From positions 5,361,405-5,425,404 of the forward strand of contig NC_054876.1 of assembly GCF_018320785.1 (NCBI RefSeq): a stretch of DNA of 64,000 nucleotides. Reading direction: 5' to 3'. The notes below the pieces were generated by a model. The model was not told the DNA's origin. It saw only the letters and a program-made list of their open reading frames with translations, and did no database searches. This stretch comes from Cheilinus undulatus. Lineage: Eukaryota > Chordata > Actinopteri > Labriformes > Labridae. The translations under genes and the position numbers were made by a program. This document shows, one piece after another, positions 11,609 through 25,900 of this stretch; positions within the stretch are counted from its first letter, which is position 1; every line of letters starts with the position of its first letter.

Positions 11609-12330
11609 AGCTAAGTTAGCTTTAGCAACATGAGCTTCAGCAAACAGCTAAAGCTGTTGTAGCTGTGTAGAGAACATACCTCTGTAGCTTACATAGCTTG
11701 CTTTGTGAGCTTAGCCTTAGCTAAAGTAAATATGTAACTCAATTATCTATAGCTAAGTTAGTTTTAGCATCTTGAGCTTTAGCAAACATAGCTGAAGCTA
11801 ATGTGGCTTTGCAGATAATGTAGACACGCAGCATATTTAGCTGCTTTGCGAGCTTATCTTTAGCTTCTTAGATATGTAGCTATGTTATCTAAGCTAAGTT
11901 AGTTTTAGCATCTTGAGCTTTGGCTAACATAGCTAAAGCTATTGTAGCTATGTAGATTCACACATATGTACCTTACATGGCTGCTTTGTGAGCTAAGCTT
12001 GAACTACATTAGATATGTAGCTCTGTTATCTATACCTAAGTTAGCATTAGTGACTTGAGCTTCAGCAGACGCAGCAAAAGCTATTGTAGCTATGTAGAGA
12101 ACATACATATGTAGCTTACATAGCTGCTTTGTGAGCTAAGCTTAAACTACATTAGATATGTAGTTTTGTTATCCATAGCTAAGTTAGCTTTAGCAACTTG
12201 AGCTTTAGCTAACATAGCTAAAGCTAATGTAGCTATGCAGATAATATAGATACACAGCTTAGCTGCTTTGTCAGCTTAGCCTTTGCTACATTCACTACTT
12301 AAGCCATGTAGGCTCTGTTATCTACTTCTC
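11609..12330. repeat. TAGC-rich tandem repeat, about 142-bp unit, about 5 copies
   Basis: The landmark AGCTAAGTTAGC (with variants) begins at 11609, 11751, 11892, about 12034 and 12177, a period of 141-143 bp. Each unit holds a TTTAGCAACTTGAGCTTTAGC-like block, a TAGCTAAAGCTA-like near-palindrome, and a GCTTTGTGAGCTTAGC block. There is no coding capacity. A related array in opposite orientation lies at 41.8-42.85 kb. Confidence 0.8.
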
Positions 12331-12559
12331 TCCATCATCTATTTAGCCTATGCAGCTAATAGAGCTACATAAGCTACACTTGCTACATATGAATGTTTTC
12401 ATGGAGCTTTTTTCCCATGAGCAGACTGTTTACTTAGCTTTAGTAAATGTTTTGTAACCAGGTTTTGTAGGTCAAGTATTTAACTTTTAATTTTACCTTA
12501 CCCTTGCCCTAAACTGAAGTTTAATCAGATTTTATTTATAAAGTTTTAACATGTATTTC

Positions 12560-13295
12560 CCTTCTGAGATAAACCTGTCCCAGATCAACAGTCCAAGAGA
12601 GTTGCCATCAGCAATGAATGATCAACAGCAAGACCCTTCTGGCAACCAGGAGTCATCCCGACCGGAGGGTCAAACCACCTCAACTGACTCTTTTTTATAC
12701 AAAGCAGCTGCTACTTGGAGCTCCCTCCGGATGTCAGAGCTCCTCAGCCTATCTCTAAGACCGAGCCCTGGCACCCTCTTGAAGAATCTAATTTTGACTA
12801 CTTAAACCTGTGATCTAATTCTTTTAGTCATTACCCGGAGTTCATGACCATAGATTAGAGTCAGAACACAGATCGACCACCGGCTCAGCTCCCTCTACGC
12901 CACAACAGTCTGGTACAACGTCTGCAACACTGATGCTCCACCAATCCACCCATCAATCTCACAGCCCATTCTACTCTCACTCATGAACAAGACCCAGAGA
13001 TATTTGAACTCCTCACTCCCCATCCGGAGGGAACAACCTACCATTTCCTGGCAGAGAACCATGGCCTCAGACTCGTACTGGCTTATTCTCATTCTATTTG
13101 CATTAAGCTACGAACAGCCCCAACACCTGCTGGAAGCTGAAGAAGCCAACTGAACCACATCATCTGCAGAAAGCTGTGAAGAGGCATGTCAGCCATGATG
13201 GAAACACTGCCCCCTGAGCTCTTTGGCCCTCTCCTCCCGAGTGCCAGGACCACTGCAATAAAAGGCACAATTTCACAATTAGGAAGAAGCGTCAT
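12560..13295 (-). mobile_element. Non-LTR retrotransposon reverse transcriptase fragment
   Basis: Minus-strand reading gives reverse transcriptase landmarks in shifting frames: SADDVVQLAS around 13146-13175 (the YADD-type catalytic motif, with Ser for Tyr), then SEAMVLCQ and EFKYLWVLF (about 13067-12989), then IDGWIGGASVL. The region 12.56-12.85 kb corresponds to the part further downstream in the same ORF. Frameshifts and stops make it a pseudogene fragment. I did not assign a clade. Confidence 0.65.
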
Positions 13296-13299
13296 GTGA

Positions 13300-15255
13300 A
13301 CAAGTCAAATGAAATTCTGATCTGAAACATCCCATTTAGAAAAGGTTAAACTCTTACTGAGCATGCTCTCTTTGCATGTCTGAAGGTCATCCTGCAGACC
13401 ATCCACGTGTTTTAGACTGCAGGAGAAGTTGTACTGATGAATCTAAATCGCAGAGAAAGGGTCGCTGTAGGACATAATGAAATAGAAAAATTCAGAGATC
13501 CAAAGTCACAGAAAAAAAAAGAGGAAGGGATTAAGTCACCAGTACTCAGCAAGGGGACAAATCGAGGAGGCATGTAGTGACAGCAGTGTTTGGCTCTAGT
13601 ATGAATCCAGAAAACAAGACTATAAATAATGAAGGAACACACTGGAAAACATTAGTTCTGACCTGATAATGGCAAGTATATTGAACAAACTGTATCTCTT
13701 TTATTTCTCTTCTTGGATCTTTACCTAGTGTTTATGTCATTATAGGAGGCAGTTATAAATGGAGCCCATTTTAATCACTTTGTATTTTGCTGACATCTGG
13801 TGGAGATTAAAGGAACATCATGCAAACGGATAGCTAATGAAACAGAAAGAATAATTCAGTGTTTGCTACCTGTTACTGCCCAAAAAAGTGCTTGTTTAAA
13901 GATTTTTCTCCCCTGAAAAGTAGGATGGTACAGCTGTTTCTCAAGAAAACATTTTACATGAACATGTTTGTGCTGATCCTTGTGTCTTAAATCTTACTCG
14001 AGTTCCAAAGACAAATTTAAAAATCTTGTTTATGCCAAATAGAAACAGAGATAAAATTTTCAAAAGTATCTAATAGAAGATCAGGAGGCACAACTTTTGC
14101 TCATATATTATTAAATTTGTCCTAAAATGGATGCAAAATTTAAGACATTTCTCTCTGGAAATTTTACTCTGATTAAAAAGTACAGGATTTAAACTTTAGT
14201 CTGGAGTCTTTAAAAGACTTCTAGGGCCATGCGTGGATTAAAACAGAAATAGTCTATCCTTCCATTACTGTCCAGTTCATCTAAAAATCATTTTAAAAAA
14301 TGATTCCTCAATGTCGGGGAGAAAAATAATCACAATATTTTCCAGATGAGAAGGAACAGAAATCTACGATACAACTTGTACATGTGACAAAATTGTAAGT
14401 AATTCTGGGGATGTGGCACAGATCATGTTTAGCTTTCTTATATCCATCATCCATTTAACTTTTATTTAAATCTTTTACAACCATAAAGGAATCATACATT
14501 TTTATGTCAAGAGTGAATAAAAACATGATAAATACATTCACAGAACTGAAAAGTTTACAGTATCAAGAAAAACAAATGTGGAAAAAAATCAATCATAGTA
14601 AAAAAGTTACATTCAAGAGCAGAGTTTTGAGTTTATGTCATCATTTCATATCTAGTAGACACCAGAGATATTTAAAGCCTTGTATACAGGATGTAATGGT
14701 GATTAAATGTCATAAATCAGTGTTTTTTGTTACTTTTTGGCCCAAGACACACCTAACTTCATGCCAAAATTTTAAAGCACACCATATTCATATTCATGCT
14801 AATCAGCCACTTTAGCCAGTTACAGTATCTTTAGTTATTGTACACTACAGGGGTTGTGAATTCTCTCCATGTTGCCTAAATGGCGACATCTAATGGTCAG
14901 CAATGCGACTGCAGCTTCATCTCAGCAGGGGTGATAATTGCAGACGCCTGCAGCCCGTATGAAAGGCCCAGATCAGACATGCAGAGGTCTCTCAGATCTC
15001 CATCCACTGCCCTGAGTGGACCCTCAGCACTTATGAGTGTTTATTCTTGTTTAACTGCTTTTACTTAAACTGATTGTGTTAATGATAAATGTTGGAAATT
15101 AATTGTTAGTAGCTTTATGTTAACTTATTACTTCACTTGTTTTGTTGATATAGAAACCAACAGCTTTGGATGGAAAATAAATCCTCAAACTTGCTTATTC
15201 TATCATTGACTCTTTAGTTTGAGGTTCTTAGGCGGTCAGCCTTTCACTAAAAAGT
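13300..15255. other. No gene recognised
   Basis: This is mostly AT-rich sequence with only short, non-conserved open frames. The 103-codon plus-strand frame at 14504-14815 has no recognisable domain and lacks coding composition. Confidence 0.45.
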
Positions 15256-15259
15256 ATAA

Positions 15260-16295
15260 CAGGGGTTTCTAAATTTGGGAAAGTGAGCCTCCCTAAAGAG
15301 AAAACAACTTATTCTGTGGACCCCACCCCCATAAAAATATGATTTAAACAACTATATTTTCAAACATTCATGTCTCATCCTTTAGCGTCTTCATTTTTTT
15401 GATGCCTTGGTCTGGATGTGTTTCATTCATCCTACATCCATCTTTCCTGGACAGTTATCGTGTTCCAGTAATTCACTTATTGCCATTACTGCCCTATTTT
15501 AAAGCTCTATGCTCTGTTTTAATGGGAAATATGAGTTTGCATCTATGCGGCTGATGCAGGATTACAGAACTGCAGAACATCTTCCAGCTTCAGCCTTGCC
15601 TTGTACCATTGTTGGTATCTAGCAGAGGCTGTTTTAGTGTTCACGGCGCTAAATGTCTCAGTTACCTATTACTATTATTTCCTGTCAAAAAGTCCCATGG
15701 TTTGGTCACTAGACTTAGTGGTTTTTCCTCAGCCTAATGCCGTCATTAGCTTCTACATCTTTGCTAATTAAACACTGTGGCTGCTGAGCATCATCAGGAC
15801 CAATGCAGGAAAATCCTATCTTTAATGGTAGACTGTAGTATAGTCTCTGTAGTGTCTATAAATCTGTATAATATGACCCATGCACAGCAGACCTTTCTTT
15901 TGGTTTATGGTTCCAAGCCTCCCCTGAAGTCCTGTGGTGCCCCCTCATGTCTAACACTTTTAAAACCACTGTCATAGTAGTATTAATGACATATTATAGT
16001 ACAATTCCCATGGCACACCTCAGAACACATCATTCAGCAGCCATGGTCATAAAGAAGGTAATAAATACAACAGCCAAATATTATTTCATAATCCAGATAA
16101 ACCTATCAACTTTCTTCTTTCATTAAACTAACAAATGTGACCAACATCTCTTTCAGAGTTCATGATTGGTTAAAGTTCGAAAAGGGTGTTTATAACCCTT
16201 AAGCTGATACTAAAATCTAGAAACTTTTGGGTCGCAATTACCCAACAAAGAGTTGATGGTGTGTCCTGAAGCTGGACAGATTAAGAACTGCTGCA
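15260..16295. mobile_element. Possible hAT-like non-autonomous element
   Basis: The left edge CAGGGGTTTCTAAA (15260) and the right edge ATTAAGAACTGCTG (about 16281-16294; reverse complement CAGCAGTTCTTAAT) form an imperfect inverted pair of the CAGNG type seen in hAT elements. The interior is non-coding. The match is weak and the target duplication is not evident. Confidence 0.3.
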
Positions 16296-16673
16296 AAAAG
16301 GTCAACAACCTTGGATTTAAAGCAACAGTGCTGCTGTCTAGCTTTTGCTTGGTTAATTATATTTGCTTAATCTTGTTAATCGCTTTTTATTTCATTTTAT
16401 TTTATTTTGTAAACAAAAGCTGCAAAAAGAATCAACTAGTCTGAGTTAAGTGGTATTTTTCCAGAAATATGACTGCTCTTTTATTTTTAGATTTATATGA
16501 AGTGGCTAAATGATTTTCTCAGAGTGTTCACTGCTTTCATGAGCATCCTTTTACTCCATTCCTCAGACGGACGGTTTTAAACCATGTTTGTCTCCATTTT
16601 TCCATAAGCTTTATAACAGTTTGCCTTTATGCATCACTACTTCACTATCCCAGCACTAGAAAGAAGCTCTTTC

Positions 16674-16679
16674 TTTATT
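16674..16679 (-). promoter_or_regulatory. cfap58: Polyadenylation signal candidate for cfap58
   Basis: AATAAA on the minus strand lies about 150 nt downstream of the cfap58 stop codon, a plausible 3' UTR length. Confidence 0.5.
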
Positions 16680-16827
16680 TTTTGTTCAATTTGACCCAAC
16701 GGTACAGCTGCAAATAGCACAAAACTTTGACATTTTAGTATTTCTCTGTCCTGAAATCACTTCCAGCCCCCCATCAGGATGTCTATGAATAACAAACACC
16801 CCATTCAGTAATATCCCGTTATAAAGT

Positions 16828-16942
16828 CTACTGTCTCCTCACAGGGTTGTCGATCCTGAAGCCTCCTCCAGTGAAGTGAGGTTTGCTGCTCAGCTGAGGC
16901 AGCAGCTCCATCGGCTCCACCTTCGCCTTTGACCTCTGCTCA
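16828..16942 (-). CDS. cfap58: cfap58 exon 18 and stop (residues 826-863)
   Basis: The acceptor is TCTCCTCAG. The exon encodes a divergent linker, then SKPHFTGGGFRIDNP and VRRQ before TAG. The FTGGGF motif near the C-terminus is shared with mammalian CFAP58 and confirms the end. Confidence 0.94.
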
Positions 16943-19900
16943 CTGAGGAGACATATGGAGGACGTTTAGGACACCAGAGGGACAGCCTGACTTTGACTCC
17001 AGTGAATTTTTATTCTGTGAAAACTTTATGGTGGATTTTCACTGAAACAAAGCTGTAAATATCTAACGATACAGTAGCTGCTGCGATATAAAACCAAACT
17101 CACCTCTGAAGCTTTTTCTGACTCAGGTATTTCTTCTTGATGTTTGCCAGCTCACGAGATAAACTTTGATTTTCACTTTTGTACTCGTTCATCCTGGAGT
17201 CGAGCATCCTCAGCTCGGCTATCAGAGCCTGTAGAGTCAAAGGAAAAAACTCAATGTTAACCATCACTGATGAATTAATAGACTTTCCTGTGACTTTTTC
17301 TCTAACCTTTTTGTTTAGTTTATATTATCTCATATAATAGAAGCTGTGTAGATGCTTCTGACAAAAAAAGTCAAAACATAAAAACAAGAGGATCCAGACT
17401 TTGGAGCCGTCCATGGGTGCTTCAATGAAATATCGGCAGGTTAAAGGTTTCCGATCTTATGTTAAATGCTGGCATGACCACTATGCATTCTGACACCAGC
17501 CTTTGGTGACTTGACAAAGTAAATTCCAAGCAGCAACATCATCAGGCCTAATTCTGGCTGCAACAGGTCAGAACACTGCAGCAGTGCAGTGCACTGGCTT
17601 ATAACGGGTTAAAAAAGATTAAGCTTTAATTTTGAAACTACTACCAAAAATGCTATCTTATCTGCATTCCAGGCATAGAAAGTTTGACAGATGACGGGAT
17701 ATCTACTCCACTTGGACACACAGAGCTCTGAACTCTGGTTATCTCTGGCTGTGAGTGATGATGGTCTGCCTTCACAGTAAACTACATTCATGTTTCATTT
17801 ATTGCTGGAAAAGAAACTGTTCTTTTCTCTGTTCATTTCAGATAAAAGCGTGTTCAGGCACAACACTGGTGTCTGCTCAGACAGGCGACTGCTGCAGACA
17901 CAGTCGCCTGATTGTTACTCAGTCTCTCTGGGCAGAAGCGGATCAGCCACACATTTAAAGTAAAAGCAAAAGTAGTTTGCAGCTGTGAGAAAACACGACA
18001 CTTGCCACAGTAACCTAACCTGTTTTCTTTAATAGTTCTCCTGGGTCTCTGCAGGTTTCTGCAGGTTTCAACAAGTCAAATTCAAGACTTTTAAAGACTT
18101 TCTAAAGATTTTTTTAAGACCATAATGAACGTTGAACTTGCACTGATCCATCTACAATTTATTTATTGCATTACAAGTAATTCGGCTTTGCTGTGGGCTT
18201 TCGTTAAGTTTTCTCCGCTGCCATGCTCTGCTTTAACACATCGTGGCGCGTGCACAGCACACTAGCTGGTTGTGCTTGATAAATTCTGACCGGGCTGCAC
18301 AGGTACTTTAGTTCTGTTTTGTAGTTATGTTATAGCATCTTCAAAAATCAAAACATTTAAAAGCGAGACTGAAGTTTATGCATTTGTTTTAAATAAAAGT
18401 AATGTTAATACATTTTTAAGACCTTTCAAAAAAAAAAAAAAATTCAAATGATTGGATTTTAGATGTTTTAAAACTTTTTAAGACCCCACGGATACCCTGA
18501 AAAAGGTTTCTCAAAATGGAAGTGCATACATGCAGGAATAGAAACTGAGATACTCCAATCCATGTTAACACAGTCACTGATCATTGTGGTGTTGTAAATA
18601 AAAATAAAAGTAACTTTGAAAGGAATCTGGCTGGCCAGCTCTGCCCTGCCAGTGTTAATTGAGTGTAATGATGCCTTATTGACTCATTCTCAGGTTTTAA
18701 AGCACAACAGAAACACAATACTACTCTGTGTCAGGCCCAGAGTCTCACATCCTGACCTGACAGCACAGTCAGGTTTTGAATGGACAGAGAGAACTATAAG
18801 GGACAGAGAGCTTGGATAAAAAAGAGACAAAGAAACAGACAATCATATCAGTGATTTAACTGTCACAGATGTGATGACCTTGAGTTTCTTGGTCCTCTCT
18901 CTGAGGGTCCACTGACACTGCTGCAGCTGCTCCGCTGCCTCTGGACCAGGATGACGGGCTAAAATGTGTTTCAGCTCCACGTACAGCTTCTCCTTCTCCT
19001 TCATGAGGAAAAACCAGGGAAAGGACATCAAGGTTGACACAATATTTTGATCTTACCTGTAGAAAGAAAAGGCCCTCAGACACAAACATTTTCTGGGTTA
19101 CAAAAACTACAACTGTATTCAGGTCTGTTTTGTTTTTGTGTGATAAAATACCAGATTTCAGAACAAATCACCATCAGCTATATTTCTGAAATCTTTTAAA
19201 CCTAATTCAATAGTCAAGTCTTCCAAATAAAGTGCTGCAAATTCAACACACTTTCAATCATTCAGGGGATACTCCTATAAATGAGTCTAAAAACTACTAA
19301 GGCTACAAAGCATTTATTAACTGTACAGTAAAGATCTTTTCTCATCACTGATTAACACTCACAAAGAGGATTTATACCATTTGTAAGCTTTGCTTTATAA
19401 CATTACAATAAGAGGTGTGCTTTCTAGCAAGATGCCCCTAATCTCAGAGAACTTTTCTGTACCAGATCACAAAAACACATACACACAAAAAATACATCCT
19501 CTTTAGGATGAGATGTATTCAGGCACAGACACAGCTATGCTCTTGTCAAAACAGAGAGTATCTACCTGCAGTAAAAGCTCCCGTTCCTCCAGCTCTTGAG
19601 TCTTAGAGATGAGTCGTTTTTGTAGAGAGTGGATCTTCTGAATAAGTTCGTATTTTCCGGGGTCATTGCCCTGCAGACGAGGATGAAGCATTAATGCGAT
19701 ATTAAAGGTCGGACATCCTTCTCTTTGGAGAAAGTTTGAGGTATTTCACAAACTCAGAAAGTTAGAATTTTTATGCTACTCTGAACAGGGGTGGTAAATT
19801 AATTGTTGAGGTGTGCCTCCTGCGGGGGGCGCAAGAGGTCTTCAAGGGAGGCACAGTTGGAGAAAACAAACTGGAATAAGTGATCTTCATTGCTTACTTT

Positions 19901-22900
19901 GGTAATAACAGAGGCAAAATGGGAGAATTTTAGTTATAGAGGGAATTACTGCTGAAGTGAGTAAAAAAAGTACAAAAACAGCTTTTAAATGTCTGAATTT
20001 TCATGAATGACTCCTGATGATGATGCTTACAGGTCACAATAAGTACCTTACAAAGTTCTAACTAATGGCTGCATCATGATATCAAACCAGATTCCATCGT
20101 TGACAGGATATCTGTAATCTAATTTAACTGTGAGACTGATACAGATGTGAAGCCCTACAGACACTTTAGTACCACTCGTTCACCTCCAGCTGTCTCCATC
20201 TGTGAATGTTGATGGGCTTCATCTGATCTTCCAGAACGCTGTTCCTCGTCCTCTCTCTCAGCAGCTCCCTCTGCAGGTGGAACAGCTCTCGTCTGCAAAA
20301 ATACAGCTCAGCTGTAGTCGTGTGACTTGAACAGTAAGTACTCTGACTTAACTGTGGGCTTTTACTCCATGATTAACGCAAATAAGTTTTAACAAAGATA
20401 GAAATTCAATCTGTGGTTGCTGAAGTTTTAAATCCCTCTTTCCTCTCTCAATCTTTTTTCAAGTTGCATGGTCTACTCTGAGCTTTATCTCCTAATAGGT
20501 CACCTCCATCTTCTTCCTCCATCCTCCCTACCTCCTCTAAGCTCCCTCTGCCTAAAATACAACTCATAACACTTTATAGCTTTCCAGGAGTTTAAATAAT
20601 TCCTCTCTGTGAGAAACTCAGTCAAGCTTAGAGAACTGTTCTGTGCTTTTACTTTGTAAATAGTCCTGTATTCAGCTAGGGGTATTTCATTTCCTGTTCT
20701 GATTATAATCTGCATTTATTTTGAAATAAAAAGGAAGGTAACCACAGGATTAAAGAACTGCCCAAAGATGGAAAAGTAAATTAATTTAAACGTGAAAGCA
20801 AAAAAAGTGAAATGTTTTGGCATCACAATGATTTTTCTACAGGGACAATAAAGTACCAGATAAATGCGATAGAAAAAAAATTTCAGCCTTAACCATGCTG
20901 CTATTTATGTGTTAATACTGACAGCTGCAGTCATGGACTTTTGAAAGATAAGATCAACAAAATGTTGTCAATTTGCCATGAAAATTTGCTGCTGACTGCT
21001 TTATACTTACAGCAATGTTTCATTTAAAGCTACACTGTCATACTCAAGAATTTATTTGACAAAGATTAACTGTATAATTTCTTTAGACTAATTTCCTTAA
21101 CTCAGATGAAACCAGATTCATTTTGAATGCCTACTTGAATAAAATTCACAGTTAAAAAATGTCTCATGTGGTAAAGCCTCCTCTCAGAATCCCCCTTTGT
21201 TACCTCAGGTCTTCTGTGTTGGGGACAGTCTTGTCCAGGATGCTCTTCTTACGTTGGAGCCTCTTGATCTCCAGCTTGAGCAGACGGATGTCCTCCATCC
21301 TCTGGCTGTAGTGAAAGTCCCCCTTACTCAGGATGGACTGCTGGATCCTGATCTTCTCGTACAGCAGAGCACGCTCATCGTTGTGACGGAGCAGCTGTTT
21401 GCCCAGGCTGTCCCGCTCTCGTATTACCTTCAGAGAAATTCACCGATGAATCATCCACTACAAACCACTGTTTGTCATTCCTCTATTTGTCTTCTCCTTC
21501 ATTACCTGTTCCAGCTGCTTCTTCTGTTGGATCTGCTCAGCATCAGCATCTGCTATAATCCTCTCCAGTTTTTGCTGCTCTGCTTTCTGACTCTCAACTT
21601 GCTGCTTCGTTTCTTCAAGCTGGAGTTTAATCGTCTGCAGATCCACCTGCAGCAGGACACACACATAAGTGTTAAAACTTGGAAAAACGGCCTTATAATA
21701 AAATCTCATTTTTTTAAACCACTTACAATTATTGTAAAAATTATTAAGGAAATGGAAATCATTAATTTTATGAATAATATATAAAAATAGTAATAGTAAA
21801 CTGCATTTCCTTTTGGGGATATACTTAAAGCTGACTGCCTGTCTTTAAAAGTGCAGCATGTAGTTTTGAAGGGGGCTGCCTGTGGATGAGCCTGGCTAAT
21901 GTCATTCTGCATATCAAAACAAAATAACAGAGAAGGATGCAGAGCATGTGTTTTAGTTGTTACAGAAAAACACAAGGAGTGCAGGGACAAATGGATAATG
22001 TCCACTAGTTTATTGATCACTTATTGAGCTGGCAGTGCTTACAAGCTCTTTCAGAGAGGTTTAACAGTTTGGTTCTGCTAGGGTTCAAAAGTGGACTTTC
22101 ACCGGACACAGCACCAAACAGGCAGGCTGCGGTACCTTGAGAGCCTCGTTGTCTTTCTCTAAGCGTTTGTGTTCCTGCTGATCTTTGGCGAGGGCCAGCT
22201 CCTTCCCTGTGATCTCGTCTCTCAGTCTGGTGACCTGGTTGTTCATGGTCTTCATCTTCCTCTTTATCTCTGAGATCTCTTCCTGAAAAAAAGACGAAGA
22301 GAACGAAGGAGTCAGCGTTATAGATCACTACATCTGTTCAACCAAGCAGCTATGGATCAGTGGTAGTGGTCCACACTCTCACTATCTGCATTTATATCAT
22401 TTAACTGTATGTCAAAAACAATGAATCTTAGTCCTACCTGAGCCTCGATGAGGTTTTTGCTGTAGAGGTTCCTCTCTGACACCACGCTCTCCAGCAGATT
22501 CTCCTGCTGTTTGAGTTTACACTCTGCCTCACTGACCTTCTTCCTCCAGTCAAATATCTCGTTCTCTTTCACCTCAACATCTCCAATTTTTTGCTGCACC
22601 TGTGGAAACAAAGAAACTTCCTCTAAGAGAAGCCAGACTTAAAGGCAGGTTTCCCAAAGCTGTGGCAATGACATAAATCTAAATAATACAATAAAAAAGG
22701 CCTGCCTTCTGCATGAGGCTGCTGGTCTCGTTGATGTAGCGGTCTCGTTCTTTCTCCAGCTGTTGGATAATCTTGCGTTGTTTCTGGGACTCGTGGCGGT
22801 AACCGTTGATCTCGTGTTCCAGGGCCTTCTTGTCCTGCTCCAGGAGTTTCACCAGGTTCTGCTGTTTCTCAGTCGACTGTGCAGCTTTGATCATGTTCTA

Positions 22901-25900
22901 CCAGTTTGATTAAAAGAACAGGGAAGTAAATATGTCTAGGTGATCATTTCATTAGTATTCCTAACAATGCTGCCAGTTGATTAAAAAAATCCAATTATCT
23001 ACAGGTTTTTTTTTTTAATTAACTAGGTGCAACTAATCACACACATTAATAATATCAGAGATTACACATCAACAGATTCATAGATTAGTATGGATGAACA
23101 GAAGCATCCCTCTGTATGGGTTAGGGCTAAATGATTTGGGAAATAATCGAATTGTGATTTTTTTTTTTTTTTTTACCTAATATTGCGATTTTAATATGCG
23201 AATATTTCTTAAGTTTCTCATCTCACGTATTTTCCAACAAAAACAAGCAATAATTCATTCCTTACTATAACCAACGCAAGACTAGATTAAACTAGGGCTG
23301 GAAAACTTTGAAAAAAATCTAATTGTGATCACCTCTCGCCCAATGACAGCTGGGATAGGCTCCAGCTCCCCCGCGACCCCGAACGGGATAAGCAGTATAG
23401 AAAATGGATGGATGGATCTAATTGTGATGATTTTGACTCATTTTGCAAATTGGATATGAACTGTTGTATTAAAGGGATGTTAATGATAATATAATTCTCA
23501 TGTTTAACAAGAAAAACATAAAAAATGCAGAAATGTTTTTGCACACAATTCTAAAAATATGCCACTAAAATGATTGCATGATATGTATGCATAATGTCTT
23601 TGCTGCCCTAACTTCTATCATTCTTTATATTTTAACTGAAATATGTTACTTAGTCATATGCCAGCTCAACAGCAGTTGGACCTCAAATGAAAAAAATAAA
23701 AAAATTTTTTGCCTTGATTTAACTGCATTTATGCATGTTGATCGGGCCAGAACAACTAAATCATGATACAGATGGTAATCTCTTCTTCCTTCTTTGTCAA
23801 ACATCCAAGGAGGCTTGAGCGAAACCCAGCTGTCAAACATCTTTCCAAACAATTAAAAATGTCTAGCTTTCTAAAAGGTTTTATTTTCTTAAATTCATAG
23901 AACACAATTTTTTCTCCCAGGGGACTCTCATTTAAAGCAGTAATAAATACTGATGTCAAAGACAGAGAATCATGAGCGGGTATTAGTGGGCAAAAGTAAA
24001 GAAAAGGAAGGGGACCTGGGTTGACAGCTGATAGCAGGAAACAATCATGGTCTCTCAACAATAGGTAGGCTAATGGACCATGATTGTTAATGAGATACAG
24101 CAGCAGAACAGCAACTTATGCCTCTTTATGTCGTTGTCTTTGACGTTAACATCCTGTGTTTCCACAGGAATGATAAAAATAATGTATATAAATATATCTA
24201 TCACAGCAGACAAGATATGTCTCATTATAACAAGAAAAATTTGGGGTTTCTCTGGCTTCGAAAACAGTTGAAATGCTGGAATAAATGCAAGAACTCAACT
24301 AGAATAATGATGAAAATTTGCCAGTTTGAATCAATTTTAGACATTTCACCTTAAAAATTCTAAATGTTGTAGCTTTCATATGATAATTACTTTTAAAATT
24401 GAGTTTCTTGCTCAAATTGTCAACATCCTCTTTGAAGCTCAGCGATAGTTCATACAGGACATGGGAGTCATAGACCTGGCTGTAATCGGCTGATTTAATA
24501 TTTTCCACTATGACTTTCGGCAGTGCTGATCCAAACCAAGCTGTACTGATCTACTTTTTCATCATCAGTTGGGCCATGCCGAGTTACACCAAGCCGCACC
24601 CTGAATGGTCCTGCTCCGAAGCAGGGCCTAAGTGCCCGCCCTGCCTCCAAGCATGCCATGGTGACGACATGGAGATTCATCGTCTTTCGGGGATACCTCA
24701 TAGACGTGTTACAGAAGCAACTGCAGCACTAAACTTTAATATAGAAGAAGAAACTTTGAAGAAGAAACAACGGCTAATTCGTAAACAAAAAAATGCTATT
24801 TAACGTGACTGACCTAGAACCCCATGTCGTCAGCTCTAGATCATCAGCACCCTCAAACGAGTAGCTCAGTTGAGGTGTAAAAGCAAATCCTCTGCTGTTC
24901 TGGACTGCTCTGCTGTGTAATGGAAAAGCACCAGTTGTCTCCCAGCTTTTGCAACCAATCACAGCTCTCTCAACATGGCGGCCCGTTTAAATATGACATC
25001 CTACTTTCTGATCCCTGCTGATCACACCACACTGCTGTTGACTAAGCTCCATCTCCATGCCCTGCCCTCCTCACCATTACCTGTAGATCCATTTGGAATT
25101 ATGGTTAAACCCACGACGAGCGTGCCTTAATGAAATAACTTGAATTTCAGTCGGAGTTAACCTGTGAGCCTGCTTCATCACAAACCTTATTTAAGATGTC
25201 TCTCTCTCGGATCAGCTCCTCAATGGCTTTCCTGTCAACTTCAACCTGCTTTTTGGATAACTCAAGATCTGCAGGAGGGATAAAACAATGAAAAAAATGT
25301 ATTCACATAGTTAAAAGCAAAAAGCAATATATTTGTTCAAACCTATTCAATCATGAGTGTATCAATCAGATATGCACAATGTTGGATTTCTGTCAATATG
25401 TCACACTAACTCCAACTCATTTTAGCTAGTCTCTGGGCTGTTTGGTGCATATCTTCCTCCACTCTCTCTCCCTATACTTCCTGTCTGTGTTCAGCTGTCC
25501 TATCCAAGTAAAGGCATACAAAAAACAAACAAACAAACACACAAAACAAACTAAAACATTGATTAGAGGTGCCACAAATGATTGAAAATAAACTTGAGAA
25601 TTTAAGAGTTGATTAAAAAAGTGAAACCCAAGACATCTATGGCAGATTTCACTCTGATTTCAATGTTTATAAACTCAGATTTTTTCTTTTAAACAGACAG
25701 TAACACACGTTTATTAGAGCGAGCTTTTACCTTTCTCCAGACCAGCAATCTGAGCTTTCAGGGTCTCTCTCTGCACATCCACATCAGCTTTCTGATCCTC
25801 CATCTGGTGGAACTTTTTCTGAATGGCTTCTCTCATTTTTGTTTGTTTGGCCACGTCCTGGCGCAGCTGATTCACCTCCTCCTCTCTCATCTGACGTGTA

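Noticed and set aside
21197..21784. 195-codon plus-strand open frame
   Set aside because: It is the antisense shadow of cfap58 exons 13 and 12 plus intron 12.
24118..24354. Possible extra exon in the large cfap58 intron 8
   Set aside because: Exons 8 and 9 already join in phase and align without a gap to the family, so no exon is missing.
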